64,000 nt of DNA, taken from contig NZ_JAQIOZ010000017.1 of assembly GCF_028023675.1 (NCBI RefSeq), positions 48,654-112,653 on the forward strand, written 5' to 3'. The DNA comes from Primorskyibacter aestuariivivens. Its GTDB lineage: Bacteria; Pseudomonadota; Alphaproteobacteria; Rhodobacterales; Rhodobacteraceae. Under the pieces are notes generated by a model, which did not search any database, was not told the DNA's origin, and worked only from the letters and a program-made list of their open reading frames with translations. A program made the position numbers and the translations under genes. Below are positions 17,854 to 27,093 of this stretch, one piece after another; position 1 is the first letter of the stretch; the number at the start of each line of letters is the position of its first letter.

Positions 17854-18468
17854 TCAGCGAATGCAGATGATTTCGACGCGACGGTTGCGCGCCATGCCGT
17901 CATGGGTCCGGTTGGAGGCCACGGGCTGGCGTTCGCCATAGCCGCGCACATCCACGATCCGGGCACCCACGGATTTCCCGACGGCAGCCACCGCATTGGC
18001 GCGGTTGTAGCTCAGACGCATATTGTATTCGTCCGAAGCGCGGCTGTCGGTGTGGCCGGTGATGATAAAGGCGGTGGCAGAGGCGGAGCGGAAGAACTCG
18101 GCCAGGCGGGCCTTGCCCTGACGGCTGATGTAATATTTGTCAGTTGCAAAGAACTGGTCCGAATTCATCACGCCGCAGACATTGCCCCGGCGGCAGACCG
18201 GGATGCCCTGTCGGTTCGTATGCGGGGTCATGTAACCTTCGACCCCGTCATCCATGACCCAGTGTTCGCAGCCATCGGGATCAACCCAGATTCCCGGAAT
18301 ATATTGTTCGCCCACGATGGTACGCGATTGTGTCGACAGGATCGGCGATCCGTATACGGCCCCATCGGAGGCCCCTTCGGCAGCGGCGGCCGATCCGAAC
18401 GTGAGCGTCACGGCGGCAGCAAGTCCCGCGACGGCAGCACGACAGGTTTTGGTGAAAGATTTCCCCAC
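17854..18468 (-). CDS. OmpA-family protein with N-terminal paired-Cys domain
   Basis: A 204-residue exported protein. A signal peptide ends near residue 30 (AAAAEG). The segment at about 58-95 is the same unit as in the neighbouring lipoprotein. The C-terminal 105 residues are an OmpA-like peptidoglycan-binding domain with FIITGHTDSRASDEYNMRLSYNRA and VRGYGERQPVASN. The start is GTG (18466-18468) with AAGGGA upstream. It probably anchors to peptidoglycan in the periplasm, perhaps together with the lipoprotein, but what the shared unit binds is unknown. Confidence 0.9.
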   Translation of the reverse strand: MGKSFTKTCRAAVAGLAAAVTLTFGSAAAAEGASDGAVYGSPILSTQSRTIVGEQYIPGIWVDPDGCEHWVMDDGVEGYMTPHTNRQGIPVCRRGNVCGVMNSDQFFATDKYYISRQGKARLAEFFRSASATAFIITGHTDSRASDEYNMRLSYNRANAVAAVGKSVGARIVDVRGYGERQPVASNRTHDGMARNRRVEIICIR

Positions 18469-18935
18469 AGCGTCTGTCCCTTATTAACAGTTTCCCCCAG
18501 CAAGCCACGCCATAGAGAACCAAAGAGAATCGGTACAGCAGGCTCGTAACTCATTTTGTATTCAACAGTTTAGCAAACATGCCCCCACTTTGAAGGAAAA
18601 AAGCGATTAATTGCGGGGACTTGGCAGGCATTCCGCAAATGCGGATGCGTGGGCGGTTATCCACAGCCCTGAAGCATGTCGTGATTTCAATGCGTTAGCG
18701 CTCAAAACTCGTGTGAGTATTTTTTCTCACCGCATTAGGGGGCAGTCGCACTACCCAAGTTTGCGACAACAATCGCCTGAAATTGTTCGCATTGAGGCCA
18801 GAACCGCAACAATTCTGGATTGCGCTTTGGAAAGTGTTAACGGCGGGTTAATCTGGCAGGCAGACCGGTGCATCGGGTGACGGATGAACAGGCCTCACAG
18901 GTGTTGCACGCCATGACAGCCAACTGGAGAGAAAC
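18469..18935. other. Divergent regulatory region between the OmpA-like and secreted-protein genes
   Basis: This 467-bp region has no convincing gene and is less GC-rich than its surroundings. It holds a short inverted repeat TCCGCAAATGCGGA (18642-18655), a single sequence identical to the DnaA-box consensus TTATCCACA (18657-18665) and the CtrA-type box listed separately. Promoters for both flanking genes must lie here. Confidence 0.55.
18837..18851 (+). promoter_or_regulatory. CtrA-type binding site
   Basis: TTAACGGCGGGTTAA is an exact TTAA-N7-TTAA element, the CtrA consensus in alphaproteobacteria. It ends 84 bp before the ATG of the small secreted protein. In Rhodobacteraceae CtrA mainly controls motility, gene-transfer-agent and related genes, so control of an envelope protein is plausible. 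Binding is inferred from sequence only. Confidence 0.5.
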
Positions 18936-19280
18936 ATGAAACGAGCCTTGATCGGTGCCGCGCTTTTCGCAGCCCTTGCCGCGCCTGTGATGGCCGGGGG
19001 CAAGGGTCATCATCACAAAAATTACGGCAGTCATTCCGCCGGGAGCGTGACCATCGTGGTCAGTTGTTATCGCGGGCCGTGGCAAGAGGTGATCTGGGAC
19101 CGGCCCAACCCGGTTTTTATCGATACGCTTGTGCAGGCGGGCTATGATTACCCGAATGCCCATGCCATTGCCGAGCGGGTTTGCCGTGACCCGACGCTGG
19201 TGAACAATCCCGGTTCCCTGAGGGCGACGATGCAGGCGATCTACCGCGACGCCAACTCTCACAGGCGTCACAACCGCTGA
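18936..19280 (+). CDS. Small secreted His-rich protein of unknown function
   Basis: A 114-residue protein with a signal peptide (MKRALIGAALFAALAAPVMA), followed by a mature N-terminus rich in Gly, His and Lys (GGKGHHHKNYGSHS). Two cysteines, in VSCYRGPW and ERVCRDP, could form a disulphide. The ATG follows GGAGAGAAAC. It has its own upstream region with a CtrA-type box and ends 3 bp from the convergent miaB stop. The histidines could bind metal; nothing else can be assigned. Confidence 0.85.
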   Translation: MKRALIGAALFAALAAPVMAGGKGHHHKNYGSHSAGSVTIVVSCYRGPWQEVIWDRPNPVFIDTLVQAGYDYPNAHAIAERVCRDPTLVNNPGSLRATMQAIYRDANSHRRHNR

Positions 19281-19283
19281 GAA

Positions 19284-20603
19284 TTATGCCAGCACGCCCT
19301 TGAGCGAGTTCGGCCCGCTTTCAACGATGCGCACCCGCGCAATATCGCCTTTTTGCGCGGCGGCGTCGGCTACGTGAACGGCGTGCAGATATTCGGATTT
19401 GCCGACCATCTGGCCTTCGAGCCGTCCGGGCTTTTCGAAGAGCACCTTGACCTCGCGCCCGACCATCGCGTCCTGGGTTTCGCGCTGCTGCTGTGAAAGA
19501 AGCGCCTGAAGCCTTTGCAAACGATCGTCTTTTTCGTCCTCGGGCACCTGATCCCGTTCCGCCGCGGGGGTGCCGGGGCGGGTGGAGTATTTGAACGAAT
19601 AGGCGGTGCCGTAATGCACCGCGCGGATCAGGTCCATCGTGGCCTGAAAATCCTCTTCGGTCTCTTCCGGGAAACCGACGATGAAATCGCCCGACAGGTG
19701 CAGATCGGGGCGGGCTTCGCGCAGGCGTTCGATGAGTTTGAGATATTGCTCCGCCGTATGCGAGCGGTTCATGCGCTTGAGGATCTTGTCAGACCCGGCC
19801 TGCACGGGCAGGTGCAGATAGGGCATGAGTTTTCCACATTCTGCATGTGCCGCAATAAGATCGTCGGCCATGTCATTGGGATGGCTGGTGGTAAAGCGGA
19901 TGCGTTCCAATCCGTCCACATCGTTCAACGCCCAGATCAGATCGGCCAGCGACATATCCCCATTGGGGCCTGCGCCGTGATAGGCGTTCACATTCTGGCC
20001 CAGCAGGGTGATTTCACGCACGCCGCGTTCAACCAGATCGCGCGCCTCGGTCAGGATCTGTGTCGCCGGGCGCGACACCTCGGCACCCCGGGTATAGGGC
20101 ACCACGCAGAAGGCGCAGAACTTGTCGCAGCCTTCCTGCACGGTGAGGAACGCGGTCGGGCCGCGCGCGGCCTTGGGGCGCTTTTTCAGATGTTCGAACT
20201 TGTCCTCTTCGGGGAAATCGGTGTCGAGCGCCTTGGCCCCCGCGCGCGTCTTGGCCTCCATCTCGGGCAGGCGGTGATAGCTTTGCGGGCCGACCACCAG
20301 ATCGACCAGCGGCTGGCGGCGCATGATCTCTTCGCCCTCTGCCTGGGCGACGCAGCCGGCGACGCCGATTTTCAGATCGGGTTTCTCGGCCTTGAGCCCC
20401 TTGTAGCGGCCCAGTTCGGAATAGACTTTTTCGGCCGCCTTTTCCCGGATGTGACAGGTGTTGAGCAGGATCATGTCCGCATCATCAGGCGTCTTGGTCT
20501 CGACATAGCCCTGCCCGCCCAGCGCCTCGACCATGCGTTCGCTGTCATAGACGTTCATCTGGCAACCATAGGTCTTGATATAGAGCTTCTTGGGCGCGGA
20601 CAT
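19284..20603 (-). CDS. miaB: tRNA-2-methylthio-N6-dimethylallyladenosine synthase
   Basis: A 439-residue radical SAM methylthiotransferase that converts i6A37 to ms2i6A37 in tRNAs reading UNN codons. Three N-terminal cysteines for the second cluster are in YGCQMN, NTCHIRE and AGCVAQ. The radical SAM motif is CDKFCAFC, and a C-terminal TRAM domain follows. The ATG at 20601-20603 is chosen over an upstream start that would add a 26-residue tail without family features. It stands alone here, separated from ybeZ by the OmpA/lipoprotein pair and the secreted protein. Confidence 0.95.
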   Translation of the reverse strand: MSAPKKLYIKTYGCQMNVYDSERMVEALGGQGYVETKTPDDADMILLNTCHIREKAAEKVYSELGRYKGLKAEKPDLKIGVAGCVAQAEGEEIMRRQPLVDLVVGPQSYHRLPEMEAKTRAGAKALDTDFPEEDKFEHLKKRPKAARGPTAFLTVQEGCDKFCAFCVVPYTRGAEVSRPATQILTEARDLVERGVREITLLGQNVNAYHGAGPNGDMSLADLIWALNDVDGLERIRFTTSHPNDMADDLIAAHAECGKLMPYLHLPVQAGSDKILKRMNRSHTAEQYLKLIERLREARPDLHLSGDFIVGFPEETEEDFQATMDLIRAVHYGTAYSFKYSTRPGTPAAERDQVPEDEKDDRLQRLQALLSQQQRETQDAMVGREVKVLFEKPGRLEGQMVGKSEYLHAVHVADAAAQKGDIARVRIVESGPNSLKGVLA

Positions 20604-20717
20604 CGAACAGACTCCTTGGGCGGGTTCAGGGCGCGTGACTACATCAAAACCCGGCCCGCTTGCAATGCACAGAAAATTCACCGATTCTGGCTAAAACCCC
20701 ATGGGCAGGGCCAAGAG

Positions 20718-21590
20718 ATGCAGTTTTCGTCGTTGAAGGATTTCGTGACGCGTGGGCGTGATGTGCTGGCCAAGGGGCCTGTAGCGCTCATCCTGTGCGA
20801 GGATGACACGGAACTGGCCACGACGCTGCGCCATCACCAGCATCTGGCCTTTCGGCAGGTGGTGGCGTTTCTGCCGGACGCGTTCAAACTGCCCCGGGAT
20901 GTCGAGGACACGGTGCATCGCGTGACCCATGGCTCGCCCCGCGACGGCGGCATGGACGTGATTGTGACTGCCGTTAACAATGCCACACCCGAAGGAGTCT
21001 GGCTTTATTACTGCTATAACGCGGAATTCCTGTTCTACCCGTTTTGCGAAACCCGCACAGTGGGCGAAATGCTCACCTTTCACACCGAGGAACGGCGCGA
21101 CGCGATGCTGACCTTTGTGGTGGATCTTTATGCCGATGATCTCGACCGCTTTCCCGACGCGGTGTCGCTGGAACGCGCCTATATCGACCGGACGGGATAT
21201 TACGCGCTGGCGCGGCCCGATCCGGACAATCACAACTACCCCAAGGAACGGCAGCTCGATTTCTTTGGTGGGCTGCGCTGGCGGTTCGAGGAGCATGTGC
21301 CGCAACACCGGCGCAAGATCGACCGGGTGGGGCTGTTCCGGGCCAAGCAGGGGATGGAACTGCGCGAGGATCACACCTTTACGGACGAGGAATACAACAC
21401 TTATTCCTGCCCCTGGCACAACAATCTGAGCGCCTCGGTCGCGTCCTTCCGCACCGCCAAGGCGCTCAAGCGCAACCCTGGGTCAACCTTTGATATCCCA
21501 ACCTTCCGCTGGCACAATTCGGTTCCCTTCGAATGGCATTCAAGGCAATTGCTGGATCTGGGGTTGATGGAACCGGGGCAGTGGTTCTGA
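20718..21590 (+). CDS. Conserved hypothetical protein, possibly glycosyltransferase-like
   Basis: A 290-residue cytoplasmic protein starting at an ATG after CCAAGAG. It has no signal peptide or helices. An early strand followed by acidic residues (ALILCEDDTE), the segment DVIVTAVNNATPEGVW, and a Trp/His-rich C-terminus (SCPWHNNLSASVASF; FRWHNSVPFEWH) are visible. The alternation of strands and DD/DxD-like pairs is faintly like GT-A glycosyltransferases, but no diagnostic motif is certain. It diverges from miaB and converges with the DmdA-like gene. I do not recognise it. Confidence 0.75.
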   Translation: MQFSSLKDFVTRGRDVLAKGPVALILCEDDTELATTLRHHQHLAFRQVVAFLPDAFKLPRDVEDTVHRVTHGSPRDGGMDVIVTAVNNATPEGVWLYYCYNAEFLFYPFCETRTVGEMLTFHTEERRDAMLTFVVDLYADDLDRFPDAVSLERAYIDRTGYYALARPDPDNHNYPKERQLDFFGGLRWRFEEHVPQHRRKIDRVGLFRAKQGMELREDHTFTDEEYNTYSCPWHNNLSASVASFRTAKALKRNPGSTFDIPTFRWHNSVPFEWHSRQLLDLGLMEPGQWF

Positions 21591-21609
21591 ACCCGCTCCA
21601 GTTGCCCTG

Positions 21610-22938
21610 TCACTCGGCGCTGTCGCGCCCATGGGACTTGGCCCGTTCGCGGGCAGACGGATTTTCCGACGACACGAAAGGCACGTCGACAACCTCGGCG
21701 GGGACTGGCTCGCCCGATTCATCGGCATAGGTTTCGGGCAGTTCCACGGCAAGGCGGGTGCCGATATCACTCAGCGCGTAAGGCACGTAACCCAGCGCAA
21801 TATTGGTTTCCAGCTCGGGCGAATACCAGGGCGAGGTGACATAGCCGCAGCGCCGCCCCTGTTCGTCCTGGATCAGCCAGAAATCCGGCGCGTAATCGGT
21901 GATCGGCTGGCCGCCCAGCGTCATCCCCACCAGTTTCAGAGCAAAGGGATACTCGTCCGCCTCGATCCGGGTGCGCTGCGCCTCAAGCGCTTCCTTGCCG
22001 ATGTAATCGGCAGTTTTCTTGCGCGGCACCTGATAGGCGAGATTGACCTGAAACGGCGAGGTTTCCACATCCATGTCCTGCCCCCAGCTGAGAATGCCGG
22101 CAGCGATGCGGCGGTGATGCGCCGGGGCAATGACGCGCAGGCCATAGCGCGCACCGATCCCGCGCACCGCATACCAGACCTCTTCGGCGTGCTGGCTGGC
22201 GTCACGGACGTAGATTTCAAACCCTTGTTCGCCGGAAAACCCGGTTTTGGAGATCACCACCGAAGCCTGGCCGATGCGCGCTTCGGTCAACCCGTAATAG
22301 GGCATATCCGAAAGGTCACGCGCCAAGAGATCGGACATCAGCGCCTCGGAGAGCGGACCCTGCACCTGTAGCGGCGCGACATCAAGTTCGCCAATCTCCA
22401 CATCCCAACGGCGCGGCGTGTTCACCCCCTGCAACCAGAGCATCAGGTCGCTGTCGGAGGCCGAGAACCAGAACTCGTCCCCGGACAGGCGCAGCAGCAC
22501 CGGGTCATTCAGGATGCCGCCCCTGTCGTTGCACAGGATACAGTATCTGCCATGCATGGGATCGATGCGGGTGGCATCGCGGGTGATGACGGTGTTGACG
22601 AAATCCTCTGCATCCGGACCCTTGACGCGGATCTGGCGTTCCACCGCCACATTCCAGAGCGTGACGCGATTGACCAGCGCACGGTATTCGGCCATCGCCC
22701 CGCCGTCTTCGGGGCGACTGTAGGCGCGGGGATGATACATGCGGTTGTAGACTTCGGCGCGCCAGCACCCCGCTTCGATCGAGAGATGCCAGAACGGCGA
22801 TTTCCGGATGCGGGTTGAAATGAGCATCTGGACCGGTGTCGGTCCGGATTGCCGCAGATTCACGGGGACCTGCCTGTCCGATTGGTCGACGCCGGGGACA
22901 TTCGGGTGTGTGCTGTCCTGTCGTGTCATGCCAGACAT
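21610..22938 (-). CDS. GcvT-family protein, DMSP demethylase (DmdA)-like
   Basis: An aminomethyltransferase-fold protein of up to 442 residues. After an unconserved lead of about 37 residues it reads STRIRKSPFW, VYNRMYHPRAY, WNVAVERQIRVKG and DPVLLRLSGDEFWFSASDSD. These agree in order and wording with DmdA, the tetrahydrofolate-dependent demethylase of dimethylsulfoniopropionate in marine bacteria. It is longer than DmdA at both ends and diverges in the C-terminal half, so it may be a DmdA-like paralogue with another methylated substrate. The start is uncertain (ATG at 22938, 22929 or 22827), none with a clear ribosome site. No dmdBCD genes are nearby. Confidence 0.75.
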   Translation of the reverse strand: MSGMTRQDSTHPNVPGVDQSDRQVPVNLRQSGPTPVQMLISTRIRKSPFWHLSIEAGCWRAEVYNRMYHPRAYSRPEDGGAMAEYRALVNRVTLWNVAVERQIRVKGPDAEDFVNTVITRDATRIDPMHGRYCILCNDRGGILNDPVLLRLSGDEFWFSASDSDLMLWLQGVNTPRRWDVEIGELDVAPLQVQGPLSEALMSDLLARDLSDMPYYGLTEARIGQASVVISKTGFSGEQGFEIYVRDASQHAEEVWYAVRGIGARYGLRVIAPAHHRRIAAGILSWGQDMDVETSPFQVNLAYQVPRKKTADYIGKEALEAQRTRIEADEYPFALKLVGMTLGGQPITDYAPDFWLIQDEQGRRCGYVTSPWYSPELETNIALGYVPYALSDIGTRLAVELPETYADESGEPVPAEVVDVPFVSSENPSARERAKSHGRDSAE

Positions 22939-23024
22939 GTGGGCATTTCGGACAGGTGCCGAAAGGGATGATCACACAGCGGTGATCACTCGGCGTGAGC
23001 GGTCAAGTGATGGCGTCCGGTGCC

Positions 23025-23324
23025 TTACTCGGCGGCGAGGATCGCCCTGGCGTCCTCAGCCGCGGCTTGTGCCCAGGCGTCGCGCTGTTGTTCGACCATG
23101 TCGATCAGCGCGCCACCGGCGTTGGAGGCAAAGGTCTGAACCTCCGATCCGGGCATCAGGCCGCGCGCCACCAGCAGGGCAGAGGCCACGAGCAGCATCC
23201 GGATCGTCCAGATCCTGAGGCGCGAGGCCTCGGCGTCCGCGTCTTGCGCGCCCTTGATCTCGATGTTGGGCACCGTGCCATCGGGGTTCATGATGGCGTT
23301 TTTCAGGGTTTGATCTGGTGTCAT
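23025..23324 (-). CDS. Small single-helix membrane protein
   Basis: A 99-residue protein with one membrane segment (about 40-57, IRMLLVASALLVARGLMPG). A soluble acidic N-terminus and an Ala/Glu/Asp-rich C-terminal helix ending in ILAAE flank it. No family is recognised. A later ATG (codon 12) could be the start. It lies alone between the DmdA-like gene and fabI, in the same direction. Confidence 0.6.
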   Translation of the reverse strand: MTPDQTLKNAIMNPDGTVPNIEIKGAQDADAEASRLRIWTIRMLLVASALLVARGLMPGSEVQTFASNAGGALIDMVEQQRDAWAQAAAEDARAILAAE

Positions 23325-23479
23325 GGGTCACATGCCGTCTGTTTGCATCCACTTCCCTTATGGTTGCGCTTCAAAAACGGCAAAGGCGTGACAAAGCGGC
23401 GTCACGTCCGGGGAAATGTGGCGGCACGACCGGGGCCGCGCGCCATTTCAAGGAAACAAACTGTTGGCAGCGGGCCGGA

Positions 23480-24271
23480 TCAGAGGTTGTCGTATTGCGG
23501 CATGCCCAGCACATGGAAACCGCCATCGACGCGCACGATCTCACCGGTGGTACAGGCCCCTGCATCCGAGGCCAGCCAGACCGCCGTGCCGCCCACCGCT
23601 TCCAATGTCGCGTTGGAGCGCAGCGGCGCATTCATGTCGGTGTGCTTGTAAGTCTTGCGCGCGCCGCCAATGGCCGCCCCCGCCAGCGTTTTCATCGGAC
23701 CGGGGGAAATGGCGTTGACGCGGATGCCCTCAGGACCCAGATCATTGGCGAGATAACGCACCGAGGCTTCCAGAGCGGCCTTGGCGATACCCATGACGTT
23801 GTAGCTGGGCGTCACGCGGGTCGAGCCCATATAGGTCAGCGTCAGAAGCGTGCCGCCGTTGTCCACCATCATCGGATGGGCGCGCCGGGCAACCTCGATG
23901 AAGGAATAGGCGGAGATATCCAGCGAATTCTTGAAATTCTCGCGGGACGTATTGAGCACCCTGCCCTGCAATTCGTTCTTATCGGAAAACGCAATGGCGT
24001 GGACGATAAAATCCAGCGTGTCCCAGCGCGACTGCAGCTGCGCGAATGCAGCATCCAGCGACGCATCGTCGGTCACATCCACATCGACCATGAAATCACT
24101 GCCCACCGAGGCGGCCAGCGGCTCCAGCCGTTTGCCGAACGCCTCGCCCTGATAGGTAAAGGCCAGCTCTGCCCCCGCCTCGGCCATCGCCTTGGCAATG
24201 CCCCAGGCGATGGAGCGTTCATTGGCCACGCCCATGATGAGGCCTCGCTTGCCCTTGAGTGAAAGTGTCAT
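23480..24271 (-). CDS. fabI: Enoyl-[acyl-carrier-protein] reductase (NADH)
   Basis: A 263-residue short-chain reductase that completes each cycle of fatty acid elongation. The glycine-rich nucleotide loop is GVANERSIAWG. The catalytic Tyr157-x6-Lys164 pair lies in SYNVMGIAK, with the FabI-specific SPGPMKTLAG loop after it. The ATG follows GGAGGGGCAG. In related genomes fabI follows fabA-fabB; here a copper-oxidase block of about 2.7 kb separates it from fabB, so it needs its own promoter. Confidence 0.95.
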   Translation of the reverse strand: MTLSLKGKRGLIMGVANERSIAWGIAKAMAEAGAELAFTYQGEAFGKRLEPLAASVGSDFMVDVDVTDDASLDAAFAQLQSRWDTLDFIVHAIAFSDKNELQGRVLNTSRENFKNSLDISAYSFIEVARRAHPMMVDNGGTLLTLTYMGSTRVTPSYNVMGIAKAALEASVRYLANDLGPEGIRVNAISPGPMKTLAGAAIGGARKTYKHTDMNAPLRSNATLEAVGGTAVWLASDAGACTTGEIVRVDGGFHVLGMPQYDNL

Positions 24272-24463
24272 CTGCCCCTCCGAGAGTTTTGGTATACCTG
24301 AACGGATTGGCGCGGGAGGTCAAGCTGGAGGCGATGTTGTCGGGTTCGCGGGGCAAAACTGCCCTTCTCTCGCAGCACGACGCGTGGTGGATATCGATGC
24401 AATCGAAATTGCAACTGACTTTGAGAGAAATGTTCGAGCATCCTGATGAAATCTGAGGCCGCG

Positions 24464-26476
24464 TTAGTCAGACTGCGATGCCCCGATCCTCACGATCGCC
24501 CGGGCCTTCGGATCGATGACGAACTCGACCTCCGCTCCGGGCTGTAGTTCCAAGAGTTGTTCCCTTGGTTCGACGGCAAAACTCATTGTCATCGCGCCCA
24601 TGAAGCCCTCGACCTCCTCATGATCGAGGACGACACGCCCCCTTCCAACGTCAACGGAAATCACTGTTCCGGTGCCATGGAAGCGTTCGGCGCGGGAGGG
24701 ACCGTGGGCGGCTGTCTGGTCGTGCTCGGCCGAATGGTTTTCCACGCCTCCGGTCCCAACGACGATCTGGCCAACCATCCCCATCTTTTCATGCGTTTCC
24801 ACGTGGCAATGAAATTCTAATGTAACGTCCTCGTCCGGTGTGAGGAACTTCACGCGCTGCATGCCTGGTCCTGTAAACTCGACGCTCACCATCGGGTTCA
24901 GTCCCGGTACCATGAGCGCGTGTCGAACCTGATCCGAGTTGGCAAACACCAGCTCGATCTCTTCACAGCGGCCGACCTCGATCCGGCGCGGCTCGAACCC
25001 GAAAACCTCGCCTGCGCGTGCATATTGTGTACCTCCACGGATCAGAATGCGGCGGCTGCCTCTTGCTTCACTTTCGCATCGGTCGGCAACGACGCGATGC
25101 GAGGCCAGCACGTCGGGAATCTGATCGATCTTGGCGGGTTCGGGCCTTCGTGCATAATCAAGCGATCCGTCGTCTTCTTTTGACCAGCCGTCGTAATAAC
25201 GCTCTGCCGACGTTCCGAAAACCTCCGGCGGAAACACCGGCACCTCGCCCCTGTAATACGCGGGATCGAAGAATTTCGTCAGATCGCCCGGAACGTCCGG
25301 AAGTCCCGTACTCTCGTCCCGAAACCCGTCGTAAATAATCGTGGTGATGTCTCCGCCGGGGTTGATCCCGCGGTTGGATACGGTCTTTTCCGTGTGATCG
25401 TGCATGAGCCAGACGCCGGGACCCGACGAATACGCTTCGTCAGCGGTCGTTTTGAGCTCCAGATCGAGCCGTTGGGCCGCTCCAATCGAGAACGTATCCC
25501 GGCTCACCACTGGTTGCGCCGGGAGATTCATCCCATCGCGGGCTTTGAGCACCGGATGATGCCCGTGGGTATGTAGATTGATGAACCGTTCCCCGGCATT
25601 GAGGACTCGCAAGAGCGCGTTGCCCTCTACTGTGACGTCGATTGGTGTGTCGAGAAGCGTGAACGGGAACGAGCGTCCATTCAAAAGAAACAGATCGGGT
25701 TTCGCGGTTGTGCTGTCGTAGTCGCGGTGCATCCGCCATTCGATCTCGCGCGGATCGGCAACTTGCAGGGGAAGCCTGTGCAGATCGCTGTCCACGTCAG
25801 AATAGACGAGCGAATGCTCCGTTGCATAGGTCTCGGCACTGGCCGCCGATAAATCGGGTACTTCCCCGGCTCCGATGACCAGTGGCGCGAAATTGTTGTT
25901 CGCTCTGTTCGGCTCAATAATGAACATTCCGGCCAGGCCCATACGTACATGGACATCCGCCTGCACGTGGCAGTGATAGAAATGAGTTCCGGGGTTCTGC
26001 GCGATGAATTCGTAGGTGAAGCTTTCGCCAGGAAGCGTCGGTTTCTGCGTGATCTCGGGCACGCCGTCCATGGCATTCGCGTGAACCGTACCGTGAAAGT
26101 GGATTGTATGCGGAAAGTAATGCGTGTTCTCAAGCACAACGCGAACACGGTCGCCCTGTTCGACGCGGATGGTGGGGCTTGGAAGACGGGCAACTGGCGT
26201 CATACCGGCGGCGACTGGAGAGAATACCCAAAAAGACAGCACTTCGCCCGGCGCCACCTCTTCAACGACCTCGATAATCTCGAGTCTCAGTTCGATCTCA
26301 TCGGGGTCACCGTCGGCGTCCAGGTCGGCTCCGAAGGTAATAGCATCCGCTGCCATACCCGTGGGCGGCCTGAAATCTTGCGACATGGCGTGCGAGCCCG
26401 CTGCTCCAAATAGCGCGGACATAACCATAATACGCAGCGGTTTCGGTAAAGCTTGTGCCAACCGACCAGTCTTCAT
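24464..26476 (-). CDS. Multicopper oxidase fused to a C-terminal CusF-like copper-binding domain
   Basis: A 670-residue exported protein with signal peptide, starting at the ATG at 26474-26476 (an upstream TTG is unlikely). Copper ligand motifs run in order: IHFHGTVH, HFYHCHVQADVH, HTHGHH, MHDH, and the type-1 site FHCHVETHEKMGM near residue 570. The last 75 residues (after SAEHDQTAAHG) form a CusF/CopK-like domain with GFMGAMTMSF, whose Met/Phe pattern is the Cu(I) site of CusF. The protein should oxidise or sequester Cu(I) in the periplasm. It is probably cotranscribed with the Met/His-rich protein upstream. Base composition looks lower in GC than its fab neighbours, consistent with later arrival. 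Confidence 0.88.
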   Translation of the reverse strand: MKTGRLAQALPKPLRIMVMSALFGAAGSHAMSQDFRPPTGMAADAITFGADLDADGDPDEIELRLEIIEVVEEVAPGEVLSFWVFSPVAAGMTPVARLPSPTIRVEQGDRVRVVLENTHYFPHTIHFHGTVHANAMDGVPEITQKPTLPGESFTYEFIAQNPGTHFYHCHVQADVHVRMGLAGMFIIEPNRANNNFAPLVIGAGEVPDLSAASAETYATEHSLVYSDVDSDLHRLPLQVADPREIEWRMHRDYDSTTAKPDLFLLNGRSFPFTLLDTPIDVTVEGNALLRVLNAGERFINLHTHGHHPVLKARDGMNLPAQPVVSRDTFSIGAAQRLDLELKTTADEAYSSGPGVWLMHDHTEKTVSNRGINPGGDITTIIYDGFRDESTGLPDVPGDLTKFFDPAYYRGEVPVFPPEVFGTSAERYYDGWSKEDDGSLDYARRPEPAKIDQIPDVLASHRVVADRCESEARGSRRILIRGGTQYARAGEVFGFEPRRIEVGRCEEIELVFANSDQVRHALMVPGLNPMVSVEFTGPGMQRVKFLTPDEDVTLEFHCHVETHEKMGMVGQIVVGTGGVENHSAEHDQTAAHGPSRAERFHGTGTVISVDVGRGRVVLDHEEVEGFMGAMTMSFAVEPREQLLELQPGAEVEFVIDPKARAIVRIGASQSD

Positions 26477-26517
26477 GGTCTGGCGCGCTCCCAACAACTC
26501 GTGTTCGTCAAATGAGC

Positions 26518-26844
26518 CTACTTTTCCATGTATTTGAAATGGAGCATGTCCGCCGCGCTTGCGTAACCGAGGGCGGCATCGGCCTTAGCGATCGATCTTG
26601 CATGATCATAGGCACCCTGCGGCTTTTCATGGTTATGATGGGCGCCCGAAAGGAGCATTTTCGCATCATCCAACAAGGCATGAACAAGCGCCATATCTTC
26701 CGGTGACATCATGTCCATCATGCCTTCCATTTCGCCCGAGACCTTGTCGATCATCGCCTGCGCTTTGGAAAAGTGTTGGGGGCATTCGAACCCGACTGCC
26801 GGCGAAGCAATCAGACAGGTAAAAACGGCAGCTGCAAGCTTCAT
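26518..26844 (-). CDS. Small periplasmic Met/His-rich protein, putative copper-related
   Basis: A 108-residue protein with a signal peptide ending near AVGF. The mature part is helical and rich in Met, His and acidic residues (EMEGMMDMMSPEDMALVH; SGAHHNHEKP), with one cysteine (ECPQHF). A ribosome site GGAGGA lies before the ATG. It is 41 bp upstream of the multicopper oxidase on the same strand, so a role in periplasmic copper binding or delivery is likely. No named family is recognised. Confidence 0.8.
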   Translation of the reverse strand: MKLAAAVFTCLIASPAVGFECPQHFSKAQAMIDKVSGEMEGMMDMMSPEDMALVHALLDDAKMLLSGAHHNHEKPQGAYDHARSIAKADAALGYASAADMLHFKYMEK

Positions 26845-27093
26845 TGTTTAATCCTCCAAATAAATTGATGGCACCATAATAGCATGGTTTGTGGTTCGAG
26901 TCATTCGATGCCACATTCTTACCCGACAGATCGTTGCTCTGCCGACTAACCCGCCCGTCGAGACGTGCTACTTTCCCCTTTCAAAGATCGCCGACGAGAA
27001 ACGCCAAAGGACAACGTGTCGATGTCCGCTTGGGGCTCGAACCAGTCCTTCGGCTGCGCTCTCATGGGGTGGCGGAACAAGCGGCCGCCCGGA

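Noticed and set aside
18657..18665. Perfect DnaA-box consensus TTATCCACA
   Set aside because: A single box with no AT-rich unwinding element or origin genes is not evidence for a replication origin.
24259..24456. 65-codon plus-strand ORF between fabI and the copper oxidase
   Set aside because: It overlaps the fabI start and has no ribosome site or recognised similarity.
26893..27043. Two sequences like a tRNA T-arm (GGTTCGAGTC; GGTTCGAGCC on minus)
   Set aside because: No acceptor or anticodon stems can be built around either, so neither a tRNA nor a proven attachment site is supported.
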